A program made the translations under genes and the position numbers. A stretch of DNA of 64,000 bases from Pontibacter virosus (GTDB taxonomy: Bacteria > Bacteroidota > Bacteroidia > Cytophagales > Hymenobacteraceae), in contig NZ_QEKI01000003.1 of NCBI RefSeq assembly GCF_003096355.1, positions 186,001 through 250,000 of the forward strand, read 5' to 3'. The notes below the pieces were generated by a model. The model saw only the letters and a list, made by a program, of their open reading frames with translations, was not told the origin of the DNA and made no database searches. Below, piece after piece: positions 9,011-17,812 of the stretch. Position 1 is the first letter of the stretch. Every line of letters starts with the position of its first letter.

Positions 9011-10032
9011 TCCGCCACCAGCCACTCGAGCGCGTCCTCTTCCGCCAGGAAGTAATGGGCCTGATGGTTGAGCGCAGCCTGCTTTAGTTTTTTTCCGATA
9101 TTTTCACTGCTCATTTGCTGTAGGGCATCTGCTGATGTGATCACAGCCAATTTTCGCAGATTCATTTTAGGAAGTATTTGCTGCGAAGTAGTGATCAGCC
9201 ATCCCTGGTCCTCGAGCGTAAGCACACCCAGGCGCTGGTTGTTTAATAGCAAACGCTCTAAGCGGTGATCGATCAGGACGCGTGCCGCCTTCAGCATACC
9301 ATAGCGATACTGCCGGCTTTGTGGCGCTTTCTTCCAACGTATGTTCATCAGGCTTTTCGTCTTGTCCAGCGTAATCGAGATAAATTCTGTTTCGATGGTA
9401 ATCAGTTCCGGCAAAGTCTCTGGTACACGGGTAGGGTTACCTTGCTGCGCGGAGGCAACCTGCACCGTGGCATTTGCCCGGCTCTTCAGCCCGGAGCGTA
9501 TGAGCTTGAGGTTGAAGGTAAGCGGAATCTGGATGAACTCATCCTTTACTATGACCTTGTAGTTATCACCCAGCAGCCAACGCAATGCACTCTCCCGGTC
9601 TTCAAATAAGTTAGCTTCGTACGGCATCTGGTTCAGCGTGAGCAGTGCCTGTCGCGTTAAGTCGTTCACATCAGCAGACACAACGCGGGCTACCCGCAGG
9701 ATGGAGGTATACTTTAGGGCGTCACGCATGAATTTCATAGCCCATTGCCGGTCCTCAGGTGATACATTGTACTGCGCGGGTATTTCTACCAAAACCAGTT
9801 CTGCTTTAAGGACGGCAGCGGCACGTGCCAGCAGGCGAACAGACTGCCTTAGTTCAGCAGATGTTGTAAAACGGTCCCATTTAGCGCAAAGCAGCTTGAA
9901 TCGCGGACAAAAGCATACGGAAAGAATATCGGTTCCATGCTCGGTTGCAGGTAAAGAGGGTGATGTAGAACCAGCATATTGAGGTGATGGAGCATTTGAA
10001 ATGGTGGTACTCATATGTATCATTTGTTTCAT
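9007..10032 (-). CDS. Protein of two STAS-like halves, unknown function
   Basis: 341 residues with a visible internal duplication. Both halves are ~110-120 residues and end in the same signature, ALRWLLGD near residue 155 and ALEWLVAD at the C-terminus, each preceded by an alpha/beta pattern (LVLVEIPAQ... / LGVLTLEDQ...). This resembles the SpoIIAA-like STAS fold used in regulation in Bacteroidota; that is an inference from pattern. The stop codon lies on CTAG at 9007-9010, which is also the stop of the convergent kinase. The ATG at 10014 is an alternative start. The upstream ATG has an AGGAG eight bases before it, placed within a short inverted repeat. Confidence 0.7.
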   Translation of the reverse strand: MKQMIHMSTTISNAPSPQYAGSTSPSLPATEHGTDILSVCFCPRFKLLCAKWDRFTTSAELRQSVRLLARAAAVLKAELVLVEIPAQYNVSPEDRQWAMKFMRDALKYTSILRVARVVSADVNDLTRQALLTLNQMPYEANLFEDRESALRWLLGDNYKVIVKDEFIQIPLTFNLKLIRSGLKSRANATVQVASAQQGNPTRVPETLPELITIETEFISITLDKTKSLMNIRWKKAPQSRQYRYGMLKAARVLIDHRLERLLLNNQRLGVLTLEDQGWLITTSQQILPKMNLRKLAVITSADALQQMSSENIGKKLKQAALNHQAHYFLAEEDALEWLVAD

Positions 10033-10034
10033 CA

Positions 10035-10049
10035 GACAGGTCTCCTGTC
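10035..10049. repeat. Short inverted repeat in 5' leader
   Basis: GACAGG-TCT-CCTGTC, a perfect 6-bp inverted repeat just upstream of the minus-strand start at 10032. It covers the AGGAG ribosome-binding-like sequence of that start, so it could mask translation initiation or be an operator. No direct evidence separates these. Confidence 0.35.
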
Positions 10050-10319
10050 AGTAGGTTTAGGCAGCGCGGTATTGGAGTGCAATGTTTAAGAAACCTAAAT
10101 GTAAGTGTTTGAGTTCAAGCAATTTATAAAATACAGTTAATTCCCTGCTTTAAAATCAGAACCCCTGTCATTCACCAAAAAAATCGGTCCGTTCACCCAT
10201 TCAATGTGAGCTTTGACCCACATGGCGGCATTCCAAAAAGAGTAGAATAAATAACTGCCAGCATACCCAACACGGCTTGCTACGTACTATAGCTACTATA
10301 CCAATAAGCTGGACTTTGT

Positions 10320-11843
10320 ATGAAAACTGAACGTGTACTGCCTGATGTTTCGGAGGCGGATGTTGTCCTGATAGGGGCAGGAATTATGAGTGCCACCCTG
10401 GGGATGATGTTAAAATTATTACAGCCCGATTTGCGGATCACGGTGCTCGAGCGGCTTGACGAAGCGGCAGCGGAAAGCTCCGACGCCTGGAACAACGCCG
10501 GAACCGGCCATGCTGCTTTCTGTGAGCTGAACTATACCCCGGAGAAAGCCGACGGCAGCATCGAAACGGCCAAGGCGATCAGCATATCCGAATCTTTTGA
10601 AATCTCACGACAGTTCTGGTCATACCTCATTCAGGAGAATCAAGTAAACCTATCCAACAGTTTTATCAAAAGTATTCCGCACATGAGTTTTGTGTGGGGG
10701 GATGACAACGTCAACTACCTCAGAAAACGACACGCCGCCCTTACGGCCTGTCATCTTTTTGAAGGGATGGAGTATTCAGAAGACGTTGAGGTACTGAAGT
10801 CCTGGATGCCGTTGGTGATGGAAGGGCGTGATCTGCTGGAGAAAGTGGCTGCCACCCGAATGGAATTGGGCACGGACGTGAATTTCGGAGCTCTGACGCG
10901 CTGCATGTTAGAGCAACTGGGTAAAATGGAAGGGGTAAACCTGTATTTCGGTTACGATGTACGAAAGTTAAGGCAGCGCCCCGATAACCGCTGGAGCGTC
11001 CGCATCCGGCATCGCGAAACTCACACAAAGCACAAAGTAAGAGGAAGTTTTGTTTTTATTGGGGCCGGGGGTGGCTCCTTGCCGTTGCTGCTGAAGTCAG
11101 GTATACCGGAAGGAAATGGCTTTGGTGGTTTCCCGGTGAGCGGGCAGTGGCTGAAGTGCATCAATCCGGCTGTGATCGAGCAGCACCACGCCAAGGTATA
11201 CGGCAAGGCCTCTGTGGGCTCTCCGCCTATGTCGGTGCCGCACCTGGATACCCGCTTTATCAATGGCAAGCGCGAATTGCTGTTTGGGCCTTATGCTGGC
11301 TTCACCACTAAGTTTCTAAAGAACGGCTCCTTCTTTGATCTGCCGCTGTCCCTTAAAGTCAACAACCTGCATCCGATGCTGGCAGCAGGAATCAAGAACA
11401 TCCCGCTTACGCAATACCTGATTGACCAGGTACGGCAGTCGCCTGACGAGCGGGTGGAGGCTTTACGGCATTACTATCCGGAGGCGCGCAGCGAGGATTG
11501 GGAACTGGAAGTTGCCGGGCAGCGGGTGCAGGTAATCAAGAAAGACCCGAAGCACGGCGGCGTGCTGGAATTCGGAACCGAGATCGTTTCCGGAGCGAAT
11601 GGCTCCTTGGCGGCGCTGCTGGGAGCTTCTCCGGGGGCATCTACTGCTGTTTCCATCATGATTAACCTGCTGCACCGCTGTTTCCCTGTAAAGATGCAGT
11701 CAGCGGCCTGGCAGCAGAAAATGAAGCAGATGATCCCGTCTTATGGCGAATCCCTGGCAGATGACCCGGTCTTGCTACGAAAGGTGCGCAGTTGGACCAG
11801 TGAGGTGCTGGGCTTGCAGAATATAGTAGATAGCAAGGTATAG
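10320..11843 (+). CDS. mqo: Malate:quinone oxidoreductase
   Basis: 507 residues, the usual length of the family. The N-terminal FAD-binding motif DVVLIGAGIMSATLG is followed by the Mqo-typical AWNNAGTGHAAFCELNYTP and FEISRQFWSYL; the C-terminal half has LFGPYAGFTTKFLKNGS and VSGANGSLAALLGASPGAST. It oxidises malate to oxaloacetate and passes electrons to the quinone pool at the inner face of the cytoplasmic membrane, in place of or beside NAD-dependent malate dehydrogenase. It is monocistronic, closed by a strong bidirectional terminator at 11909-11945. Confidence 0.97.
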   Translation: MKTERVLPDVSEADVVLIGAGIMSATLGMMLKLLQPDLRITVLERLDEAAAESSDAWNNAGTGHAAFCELNYTPEKADGSIETAKAISISESFEISRQFWSYLIQENQVNLSNSFIKSIPHMSFVWGDDNVNYLRKRHAALTACHLFEGMEYSEDVEVLKSWMPLVMEGRDLLEKVAATRMELGTDVNFGALTRCMLEQLGKMEGVNLYFGYDVRKLRQRPDNRWSVRIRHRETHTKHKVRGSFVFIGAGGGSLPLLLKSGIPEGNGFGGFPVSGQWLKCINPAVIEQHHAKVYGKASVGSPPMSVPHLDTRFINGKRELLFGPYAGFTTKFLKNGSFFDLPLSLKVNNLHPMLAAGIKNIPLTQYLIDQVRQSPDERVEALRHYYPEARSEDWELEVAGQRVQVIKKDPKHGGVLEFGTEIVSGANGSLAALLGASPGASTAVSIMINLLHRCFPVKMQSAAWQQKMKQMIPSYGESLADDPVLLRKVRSWTSEVLGLQNIVDSKV

Positions 11844-11908
11844 CCTGACAATCTGAGAATGCTATACCTGGCGGTAGAAATTGCAGTTGACTAAGTACTA
11901 GCCAAACA

Positions 11909-11945
11909 AAAAGCCCTCCCGATATTGCTATCGGGAGGGCTTTTT
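11909..11945. terminator. Bidirectional intrinsic terminator
   Basis: Stem AAAGCCCTCCCGATA / TATCGGGAGGGCTTT with a four-base loop, flanked by A-run and T-run, so it works on both strands between the convergent mqo and M13 peptidase genes. Confidence 0.9.
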
Positions 11946-11964
11946 AGTATTAGCTATGCGCTGC

Positions 11965-14070
11965 TTACCAGATTCTGATTCTGTTTTCCGGTGCGATGTA
12001 CAGCTTGTCACCCGGCTTCACGTTGAAGGCCTTATACCAGGCGTCCATGTTCACTGGCGCGCCAATTGTACGGTACTTGCCCGGTGAGTGCGTGTCCGTC
12101 AGGATCAACTGTGCTTCAGTTTCAGGCAGGATGTTCGTTCTCCACACCTGTGCCCATGACAGGAAGAAGCGCTGATCCGGCGTAAAGCCGTCGATCTTCT
12201 TCTTAGATTTGCCCTGCTTTGTCATCTTAAAGGCTTCGTAAGCAGCGCTCAGGCCACCCAGGTCACCAATGTTCTCACCCAATGTCAGCTTTCCATTCAC
12301 ATGGATCGTGTCCTGCACGGTATAGTCGTTGAACTGCTTCACCAACTGGTCAGCCTTCTCCTGGAAGCGGGCGCGGTCTGCATCCGTCCACCAGTTGCGC
12401 AGGTTACCGTCTTTGTCATACTGGCTTCCGGAGTCGTCGAAACCGTGGGAGATCTCGTGGCCGATCACAGCACCGATACCACCGTAGTTCACCGCATCAT
12501 CCGCGTTCGGGTCGAAGAATGGGAACTGCAGGATACCAGCCGGGAACACGATCTCGTTCATCACCGGGCTGTAGTAGGCGTTCACGGTCGGAGGCGTCAT
12601 GCCCCACTTGGTTCTGTCAACTGGTTTGCCCAACTGGCTGATCATGTCGTTGTAACCCCACTGACCAGCGTTGCGCACGTTCTGGAAGAAGGCATTGCGG
12701 TTCACTTCCAGTCCTTCGTACGTTTTCCACTTTTCAGGGTAACCTACTTTCGGACGGAAAGTAGCAAGTTTCGCCAAGGCCTTCTCCTTTGTTTCGGCAG
12801 ACATCCAATCCAGTCCTTTGATGCGGATCTCGTAGGCTTTGATCAGGTTAGCGATCATTTCGTCCATACGAGCCTTCGCCTCTGGCTTAAAGTGTTTCTG
12901 CACATACAGCTGGCCAAGTAGCTCACCTATAGTGCCATCTGTCAACTGTGCCATGCGCTGCCAGCGTGGCGTCTGTACCTTCTGTCCAGATAGTGTTTGG
13001 GTGAAAGCAAAGTTGGCATCCACAAAGTCGGAGCTCAGGTATGGCGCTGCAGATTTCAGTACATTGAACTGCAGGTAAATCTGCCAGTCAGCTACCGGCG
13101 TTGCAGTTAGCATGGTGTTCAGCTCGGTAAAGAACTTAGGGTTGTTCACCAGGATGGTGTCTTCACCGGTTACTTTTAGCTTCGTCATCAGCGATTTCCA
13201 GTCCATATTCGGCGTGGTTTTGCTGAAGTCGGCTACGGCAAATTTGTTGTAGGTCTTATGCGGGTCACGCATCTCTACACGAGCCATTTGCGCGGCTGCC
13301 ATCTGCTTCTCGATGTTGAAGATGGTTTCTGCATTTTTCTTCGCAGTAGCCTCGTCTGTACCCGTCAGGGTGAAGAGCTTGGTGATGTAAGTTTTGTAGG
13401 CATCCTGAATGCGGGTGCTGCGGGCATCGTTCTTCAGATAGTAGTCGCGGTCGGGCAGGGTGGTTCCGCCCTGGCTCAGCTGCGGGATCATTACCTCCAC
13501 ATTCTTGCGGTCCTGGCCCACATAGAAGCCGAACATAGGAGCAGCAGCACCTGTGCTACGCAGCGTAGCTACTTCATGCAGCACACCGTTCACATCCTGT
13601 ATACCCTTTATGCGCTCCAGGTCAGCCTTGATGGGGGTGTATCCTAGCTTGTCGATCGCAGCGCTGTCCATAGCGGCGGCATAGAAATCACCCACGCGGC
13701 GTTCCACCGAACCGGCCGGTGCGCTTGTTTTGGCAGAAGCGTCTTTCAGGATCGTGCGCACAGCGATGATGTTGAAGTCGCGTAGCTGGTTGAAGCTACC
13801 CCAACGGGTTTCTTTGGCAGGTACCGGGTTTTTTTGCAGCCATACGCCATTGGCGTAGGTATAGAAATCATCACCAGGCTTCACCTTGGTGTCCATGTTG
13901 GACTTGTCGATGAACTTATCCTGGCCAGCTGGTTTACCGCCGTTCTGGGCCGAAGCCTCCAGTGCGCAGAAAGTGGCCGCACCGAAAAGGATGAGTCTCA
14001 GGCGGTTTTTCCAGACAGACGACTCTCTCACGCTTTGTGACAGATTAGCAGTGTCTTTTGTGTTTTTCAT
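11965..14070 (-). CDS. M13 family zinc metallopeptidase (PepO/neprilysin-like)
   Basis: 701 residues with a signal sequence (positively charged start, hydrophobic LILFGAATFCALEASAQ near residues 27-43), so exported. The catalytic zinc site is VIGHEISHGFDDSG (HExxH, ~residue 545) with the third ligand in GENIGDLGGL. Other M13 signatures are NAYYSP, FPAGILQFPFF and a C-terminal GDKLYIAPENRIRIW. Members cleave oligopeptides. The Cys of the classical C-terminal CxxW motif is missing, as is common in secreted Bacteroidota members. Single gene; convergent with mqo across a shared terminator. Confidence 0.95.
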   Translation of the reverse strand: MKNTKDTANLSQSVRESSVWKNRLRLILFGAATFCALEASAQNGGKPAGQDKFIDKSNMDTKVKPGDDFYTYANGVWLQKNPVPAKETRWGSFNQLRDFNIIAVRTILKDASAKTSAPAGSVERRVGDFYAAAMDSAAIDKLGYTPIKADLERIKGIQDVNGVLHEVATLRSTGAAAPMFGFYVGQDRKNVEVMIPQLSQGGTTLPDRDYYLKNDARSTRIQDAYKTYITKLFTLTGTDEATAKKNAETIFNIEKQMAAAQMARVEMRDPHKTYNKFAVADFSKTTPNMDWKSLMTKLKVTGEDTILVNNPKFFTELNTMLTATPVADWQIYLQFNVLKSAAPYLSSDFVDANFAFTQTLSGQKVQTPRWQRMAQLTDGTIGELLGQLYVQKHFKPEAKARMDEMIANLIKAYEIRIKGLDWMSAETKEKALAKLATFRPKVGYPEKWKTYEGLEVNRNAFFQNVRNAGQWGYNDMISQLGKPVDRTKWGMTPPTVNAYYSPVMNEIVFPAGILQFPFFDPNADDAVNYGGIGAVIGHEISHGFDDSGSQYDKDGNLRNWWTDADRARFQEKADQLVKQFNDYTVQDTIHVNGKLTLGENIGDLGGLSAAYEAFKMTKQGKSKKKIDGFTPDQRFFLSWAQVWRTNILPETEAQLILTDTHSPGKYRTIGAPVNMDAWYKAFNVKPGDKLYIAPENRIRIW

Positions 14071-14253
14071 GTTAGATTGATTGTTTTTAAATGCTCAAAC
14101 CGATACCCTTTGTGAAGGATTCATTTGAATGCCCTAAAATAAGGCTAATTAGTGAAATTATGCAGTTTATTTTTGGCTTCACGCCGTACCATAACAGCAG
14201 GTATAACACACGCCAGCAACATTTAGTTTGCCGTGGCAATATAGGCTCCCTCA

Positions 14254-14282
14254 TTGGCCCGGTTAAATTAGTTTCAACTTTG
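14254..14282 (+). promoter_or_regulatory. Candidate promoter for YceI-like gene
   Basis: TTG at 14254-14256, an 18-bp spacer, then CAACTTTG (one mismatch to TAnnTTTG), 25 bp before the ATG at 14308. Spacing fits the Bacteroidota housekeeping promoter. Confidence 0.35.
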
Positions 14283-14307
14283 GTTAGGCTCAAGAGTATA
14301 AATCAGT

Positions 14308-14865
14308 ATGAAGCATGCTGCAGTTTGGGTCCTTTTATTGGCCACGATTTCCGTCGTCATGGCCATGGAGCCTATGGCGGATGCACTGCAGCAGACACCC
14401 AGAATTTCAAAAGCCAATAGCAGCATCACGTATACCCTAAAACACCCTTTGCACACAGTACAAGGGAGCAGCAAGGAAGTCAGCAGCCAACTACTGATAT
14501 CAGAGCATGGAAAACAGATTCAGCAGGTAACAGTGTCGGTGCCAGTGCGTTCATTTGACAGCGGCAACCGTGCCCGGGACCGGGACATGCTGCAAGTAAC
14601 GGAAGCAGACAGGTACCCGAAGGTGGCTTTTGTGAGTTCAGAAATCACTGAGCGAAACGGAGAGCTAAGTGTCAGGGGAAAGCTTTCCTTCCATGGTGTA
14701 ACGCGGGAAATCGCTTTCAAGGCACGACAATACACGCAAGGAGATGAACTGCTGGTAGATGGCAGCTTCGAACTTAGCCTGGATGATTATCAGATAGAAC
14801 GTCCTTCCATACTGACGATGAAAGTCAGGGATAGACTGCAGGTGCAGTTTCAAATGGTATACTGA
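14308..14865 (+). CDS. YceI-family secreted protein
   Basis: 185 residues with an N-terminal signal sequence (HAAVWVLLLATISVVMA). The mature part shows the YceI lipocalin-like pattern: strand-rich, with VPVRSFDSGNRARDRDMLQVTEADRYPKV-type sequence around residues 80-110, then GKLSFHGVTREIAFKA and the closing LDDYQIERPSILTMKVRDRLQVQF. YceI proteins bind isoprenoid-like or other amphipathic ligands in the periplasm; the ligand here is unknown. Divergent from the M13 peptidase gene with a 237-bp spacer. Confidence 0.88.
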   Translation: MKHAAVWVLLLATISVVMAMEPMADALQQTPRISKANSSITYTLKHPLHTVQGSSKEVSSQLLISEHGKQIQQVTVSVPVRSFDSGNRARDRDMLQVTEADRYPKVAFVSSEITERNGELSVRGKLSFHGVTREIAFKARQYTQGDELLVDGSFELSLDDYQIERPSILTMKVRDRLQVQFQMVY

Positions 14866-14896
14866 TTATTTCATGTGATCGCCTGAAAGCCGAAGT

Positions 14897-15346
14897 TTAG
14901 AACGGAATCCGCTTGCTCATCAGGAGTCTCGGACTGCCGTCAAGGTAGTAATCAGGTATCTCTTCTTGCACCTTGAATCCCAGGCGGGTATAGATGCTGA
15001 TGCCGGCGGCATTGTCAGGGTGCACGGTCAGGTATAGCTCCGTCGCGCTCTGTGTTTCCATCGAGACCATGGCGGCGGCCATCAGCTTTTCGCCAATTCG
15101 CTTGCCGCGATGCGCAGGCAACACCCCAAGCGAGAGCAGCCAGCCTTTTTTATTTTGCCTGTCCAGGTGCGACAGCATGTAGCCAACCACTTCACCGCCT
15201 GCTTCTGCAACCAGCAGATATTCCCCTGTAATATCATAGAACTGGCGTAACACAAATAGCGGATAGCTGTCGGCGCCGAACAACAGTTGGTCGATAGTTT
15301 TTACGGCCTTGAGGTCGCCCAGATCAGCTTTACGGATGGTCAGCAT
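14897..15346 (-). CDS. GNAT-family N-acetyltransferase (RimI-like)
   Basis: 149 residues covering one GNAT domain. The acetyl-CoA-binding loop is LPAHRGKRIGEKLMAAA (R/Q-x-x-G-x-G/A type, ~77-93), and the C-terminal part has LYLTVHPDNAAGISIYTRLGFKVQEEIPDYY, typical of RimI-like protein or small-molecule acetyltransferases. It lies 10 bp downstream of the AprA-like methyltransferase gene on the same strand, so the two are probably co-transcribed. The substrate is unknown. Confidence 0.87.
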   Translation of the reverse strand: MLTIRKADLGDLKAVKTIDQLLFGADSYPLFVLRQFYDITGEYLLVAEAGGEVVGYMLSHLDRQNKKGWLLSLGVLPAHRGKRIGEKLMAAAMVSMETQSATELYLTVHPDNAAGISIYTRLGFKVQEEIPDYYLDGSPRLLMSKRIPF

Positions 15347-15356
15347 TGGTAGAGTA

Positions 15357-16970
15357 TCATTTGTTTTTACCTTTCAATAGGTTGATGCTGATGGTGGCCA
15401 TGTCAGAGTCTGGGAACCGGCGGAAAGCGCCTTTGTCAGGATGCAGACCTGCTTCTCCGGCCACTTTATGAAATACTTCCACCTCTACAATGTATTGGTC
15501 TGAGAATCCATGGGTTGCGTCGTAAGCAGTGGCGGCTGTTTTGCCGAGGTTGGCGGCTGCCAAAGCAGGGGGGATGGTATGTAGTTCCATGGTCAGCAGG
15601 CCGAACTTATCCACATAAGGCGTCCACTTTTTGAGGTGTTCCAGCAGGTTGTCTTCCACCTCATTGTTGCTGATCCGTTTACCCCGGAAAGCGAAGGCCC
15701 CGGTCGATTGGCTCAGCCGACCTTCGGTGAGCTGAGCAGGCTGCTCCCAGATGCGGTTGTGGTCGAGGAATGTGCGTACGTTCAAGAGTTCTTTCAAATC
15801 GATGTTGTAGTTCTCCCGCAGGTCTTCCGCCAGCAGGTCGGGCCTGCCGATGTCTCCCCATATAATCTTGGCCCAGATGTCGGCTTTGATCAGGTTAGCC
15901 CGGGTTACCTTGAGGGCCGCCTGGTTGTAGTCGGCCCCCACCAAAAAGAGTGGGTACTGGTCCAGCATCTTGCCCCGGGCAGTCTGCCGCTCAATCACTT
16001 CGAACATGTGCTGTAAAAAGGCTCCGTTGCCGCAACCCATGTCCAGTATACCTTTAGGCTGTTCGTGTATAGGGCGGTTAAAAAGCTCAATGATGATCTC
16101 ATCAATCACATTAAAGTAAGTGGCGTGGGCCCCGCCGCTGCCCCACACGTTCATCTCACGGTCTACGTGCAACTCAGGTGCGCCTTCCGGCTTATCCCAG
16201 AGAATGTTCGGATTGCCAAAGATCAGTTCGTCGAGGTGGCGGAAGGTCGGGATGTATGAGACCGTTACCCCGTAGGCGCTGCCCCGCTTGGCAAAGAAAA
16301 TGCCCTCGTCCGTATATTCGTACTGGTCACGCACTTTTCGGAACCAGCCCAGGTGAGCGAACAGATCCAGTATCTTCCGGAAGTCCTCGTGATTTTCGTG
16401 GAACTCCTCCGGGCTGAAGCGGCTCTCCATAAAGTATTTGTGAAACATACCGTTCATGCCCAGCAGCACGATGGTTGGCCCCATCAGGAGCCCTTCGATA
16501 TGTTTGAGCACCTGCTCCTGTACACTGCGCTCCTCCGAATTGTCTGATAGCTGCAGGCCATACCCGTCTTTGTACCGGTCGGCCACCTGCGCCCAAAGCC
16601 GGTAAGGCTCCCTTTCGAACTTACGCGGATGGTAGTTTCCTGATAGCTGTGTAAGCTTCACGACATCTTCATACAGGTATACCAGTGGGAGTGCCAGCCG
16701 CCCGCGATCGGTCATGCGATAGGTTACCTGGTCGGTGGCATTATCCAGGTCCTGCTCCAGCCAGCCCTGCGAGCAAAGCACACGCAACGCCACATTCAGA
16801 TACCCGTCATTTGCTTTGAACCGGGCTACCAGGTCTTCCAGGCTCGCTTCCTGCCGGTGCAGCAGGTAATCCAGCACACCGTGCTTGTAAAGACTAAAGG
16901 CTGTAGGAGCCGTCACGATACCATCCAGGTGACGGAAAATGGTCTCACGCAGTTCGTTTTTGCTTCTCAT
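15357..16970 (-). CDS. AprA-MT2-like class I methyltransferase with winged-helix domains
   Basis: 537 residues. Residues ~1-95 read as a winged-helix domain (TAFSLYKHGVLDYLL, YRMTDRGRLALPLVYLYED), and a second helical/winged section (~150-240) repeats the pattern (FRKILDLFAHLGWFRKV, YEYTDEGIFFAKRG). The Rossmann SAM site is GILDMGCGNGAFLQHMFEV (~308-326), followed by LVGADYNQAALKVTRANL and the striking NVRTFLDHNRIWEQP. The last feature recalls the methyltransferase regions of the AprA polyketide starter module; this assignment is from recalled family resemblance. No polyketide synthase is nearby. A GNAT gene follows 10 bp downstream. Confidence 0.7.
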   Translation of the reverse strand: MRSKNELRETIFRHLDGIVTAPTAFSLYKHGVLDYLLHRQEASLEDLVARFKANDGYLNVALRVLCSQGWLEQDLDNATDQVTYRMTDRGRLALPLVYLYEDVVKLTQLSGNYHPRKFEREPYRLWAQVADRYKDGYGLQLSDNSEERSVQEQVLKHIEGLLMGPTIVLLGMNGMFHKYFMESRFSPEEFHENHEDFRKILDLFAHLGWFRKVRDQYEYTDEGIFFAKRGSAYGVTVSYIPTFRHLDELIFGNPNILWDKPEGAPELHVDREMNVWGSGGAHATYFNVIDEIIIELFNRPIHEQPKGILDMGCGNGAFLQHMFEVIERQTARGKMLDQYPLFLVGADYNQAALKVTRANLIKADIWAKIIWGDIGRPDLLAEDLRENYNIDLKELLNVRTFLDHNRIWEQPAQLTEGRLSQSTGAFAFRGKRISNNEVEDNLLEHLKKWTPYVDKFGLLTMELHTIPPALAAANLGKTAATAYDATHGFSDQYIVEVEVFHKVAGEAGLHPDKGAFRRFPDSDMATISINLLKGKNK

Positions 16971-17072
16971 ATTAAATAGTAACGAATATCATCTTTTTAA
17001 CTAATCACAGTCATATTTAAGGTAAATGAATTTAAGGAATATTACACCATCAAACTAAACCACCTAACGAAA

Positions 17073-17630
17073 ATGAAAAGTTTACATGTAGCCTTGATAG
17101 CAATTGCCTTTGGTCTGCTGACCTCGTGCAATACGGAAAGCCAGCCAGAGACGGCTGCAGCAGTCCCTGAAACAGAAACTGAACAAGGAGCCGGACAATC
17201 TGCCGTGTCTGATGACCAGTCGCAGCAGAATGTGGTGCAGGTAGCCGCTGGCTCAAAGGACCACACCACACTGGTAGCCGCGGTTAAAGCAGCCGGATTA
17301 GTGGATGCGCTGACCAACGCAGGACCATTCACTGTATTTGCGCCTACCAATGCCGCTTTCGATAAACTGCCAGCTGGCACGGTGGATGGCCTCCTGAAAC
17401 CAGAAAGCCGCAAAGATTTGCGTAACATCCTGCAGTACCATGTGTACGTGGGCGTAATTCCCGTTGAGCGTTTTGATAACGACATGACCCTGGGTCAGGT
17501 TAACGGTGGCCGTGTTAAACTTGGTCTGGAAGGCGATCAGCCGACTGTCAACGGCGTTAAAATCCTCGCCTCTATACCTACCTCAAACGGTATCATTCAC
17601 GTAATAGACCAGGTCTTGTTACCAGAGTAG
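17073..17630 (+). CDS. Fasciclin-domain lipoprotein
   Basis: 185 residues. Signal peptide II with lipobox GLLTSC (Cys near residue 19), a ~35-residue Glu/Ala-rich linker, then one FAS1 domain: HTTLVAAVKAAGLVDAL, GPFTVFAPTNAAFDKLPAGT, ILQYHVYVG and the closing NGIIHVIDQVLLPE. FAS1 proteins act in surface adhesion or matrix contacts. A second, clearly related gene is at 41503-42078. Divergent from the methyltransferase gene and ended by a terminator at 17657-17697. Confidence 0.93.
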   Translation: MKSLHVALIAIAFGLLTSCNTESQPETAAAVPETETEQGAGQSAVSDDQSQQNVVQVAAGSKDHTTLVAAVKAAGLVDALTNAGPFTVFAPTNAAFDKLPAGTVDGLLKPESRKDLRNILQYHVYVGVIPVERFDNDMTLGQVNGGRVKLGLEGDQPTVNGVKILASIPTSNGIIHVIDQVLLPE

Positions 17631-17656
17631 CGATATTTATTGCTCGGTAGGAGCTT

Positions 17657-17697
17657 AAAGCCTGTGCATAAGTAAATTATGTACAGGCTTTCTTTTT
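17657..17697 (+). terminator. Intrinsic terminator
   Basis: Stem AAAGCCTGTGCATAA / TTATGTACAGGCTTT (one G·T pair) with loop GTAAA, followed by TCTTTTTAT; closes the fasciclin gene. Confidence 0.85.
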
Positions 17698-17812
17698 ATA
17701 TAGCATATCGCTTATTTTAAAATTTAACATATTTTTTAGCATATAATTTAGTTGATTTACGTACTATGTTCTGAATTAAGGCTTACCCTATTTTCAACCT
17801 TAAAATCAGCAC

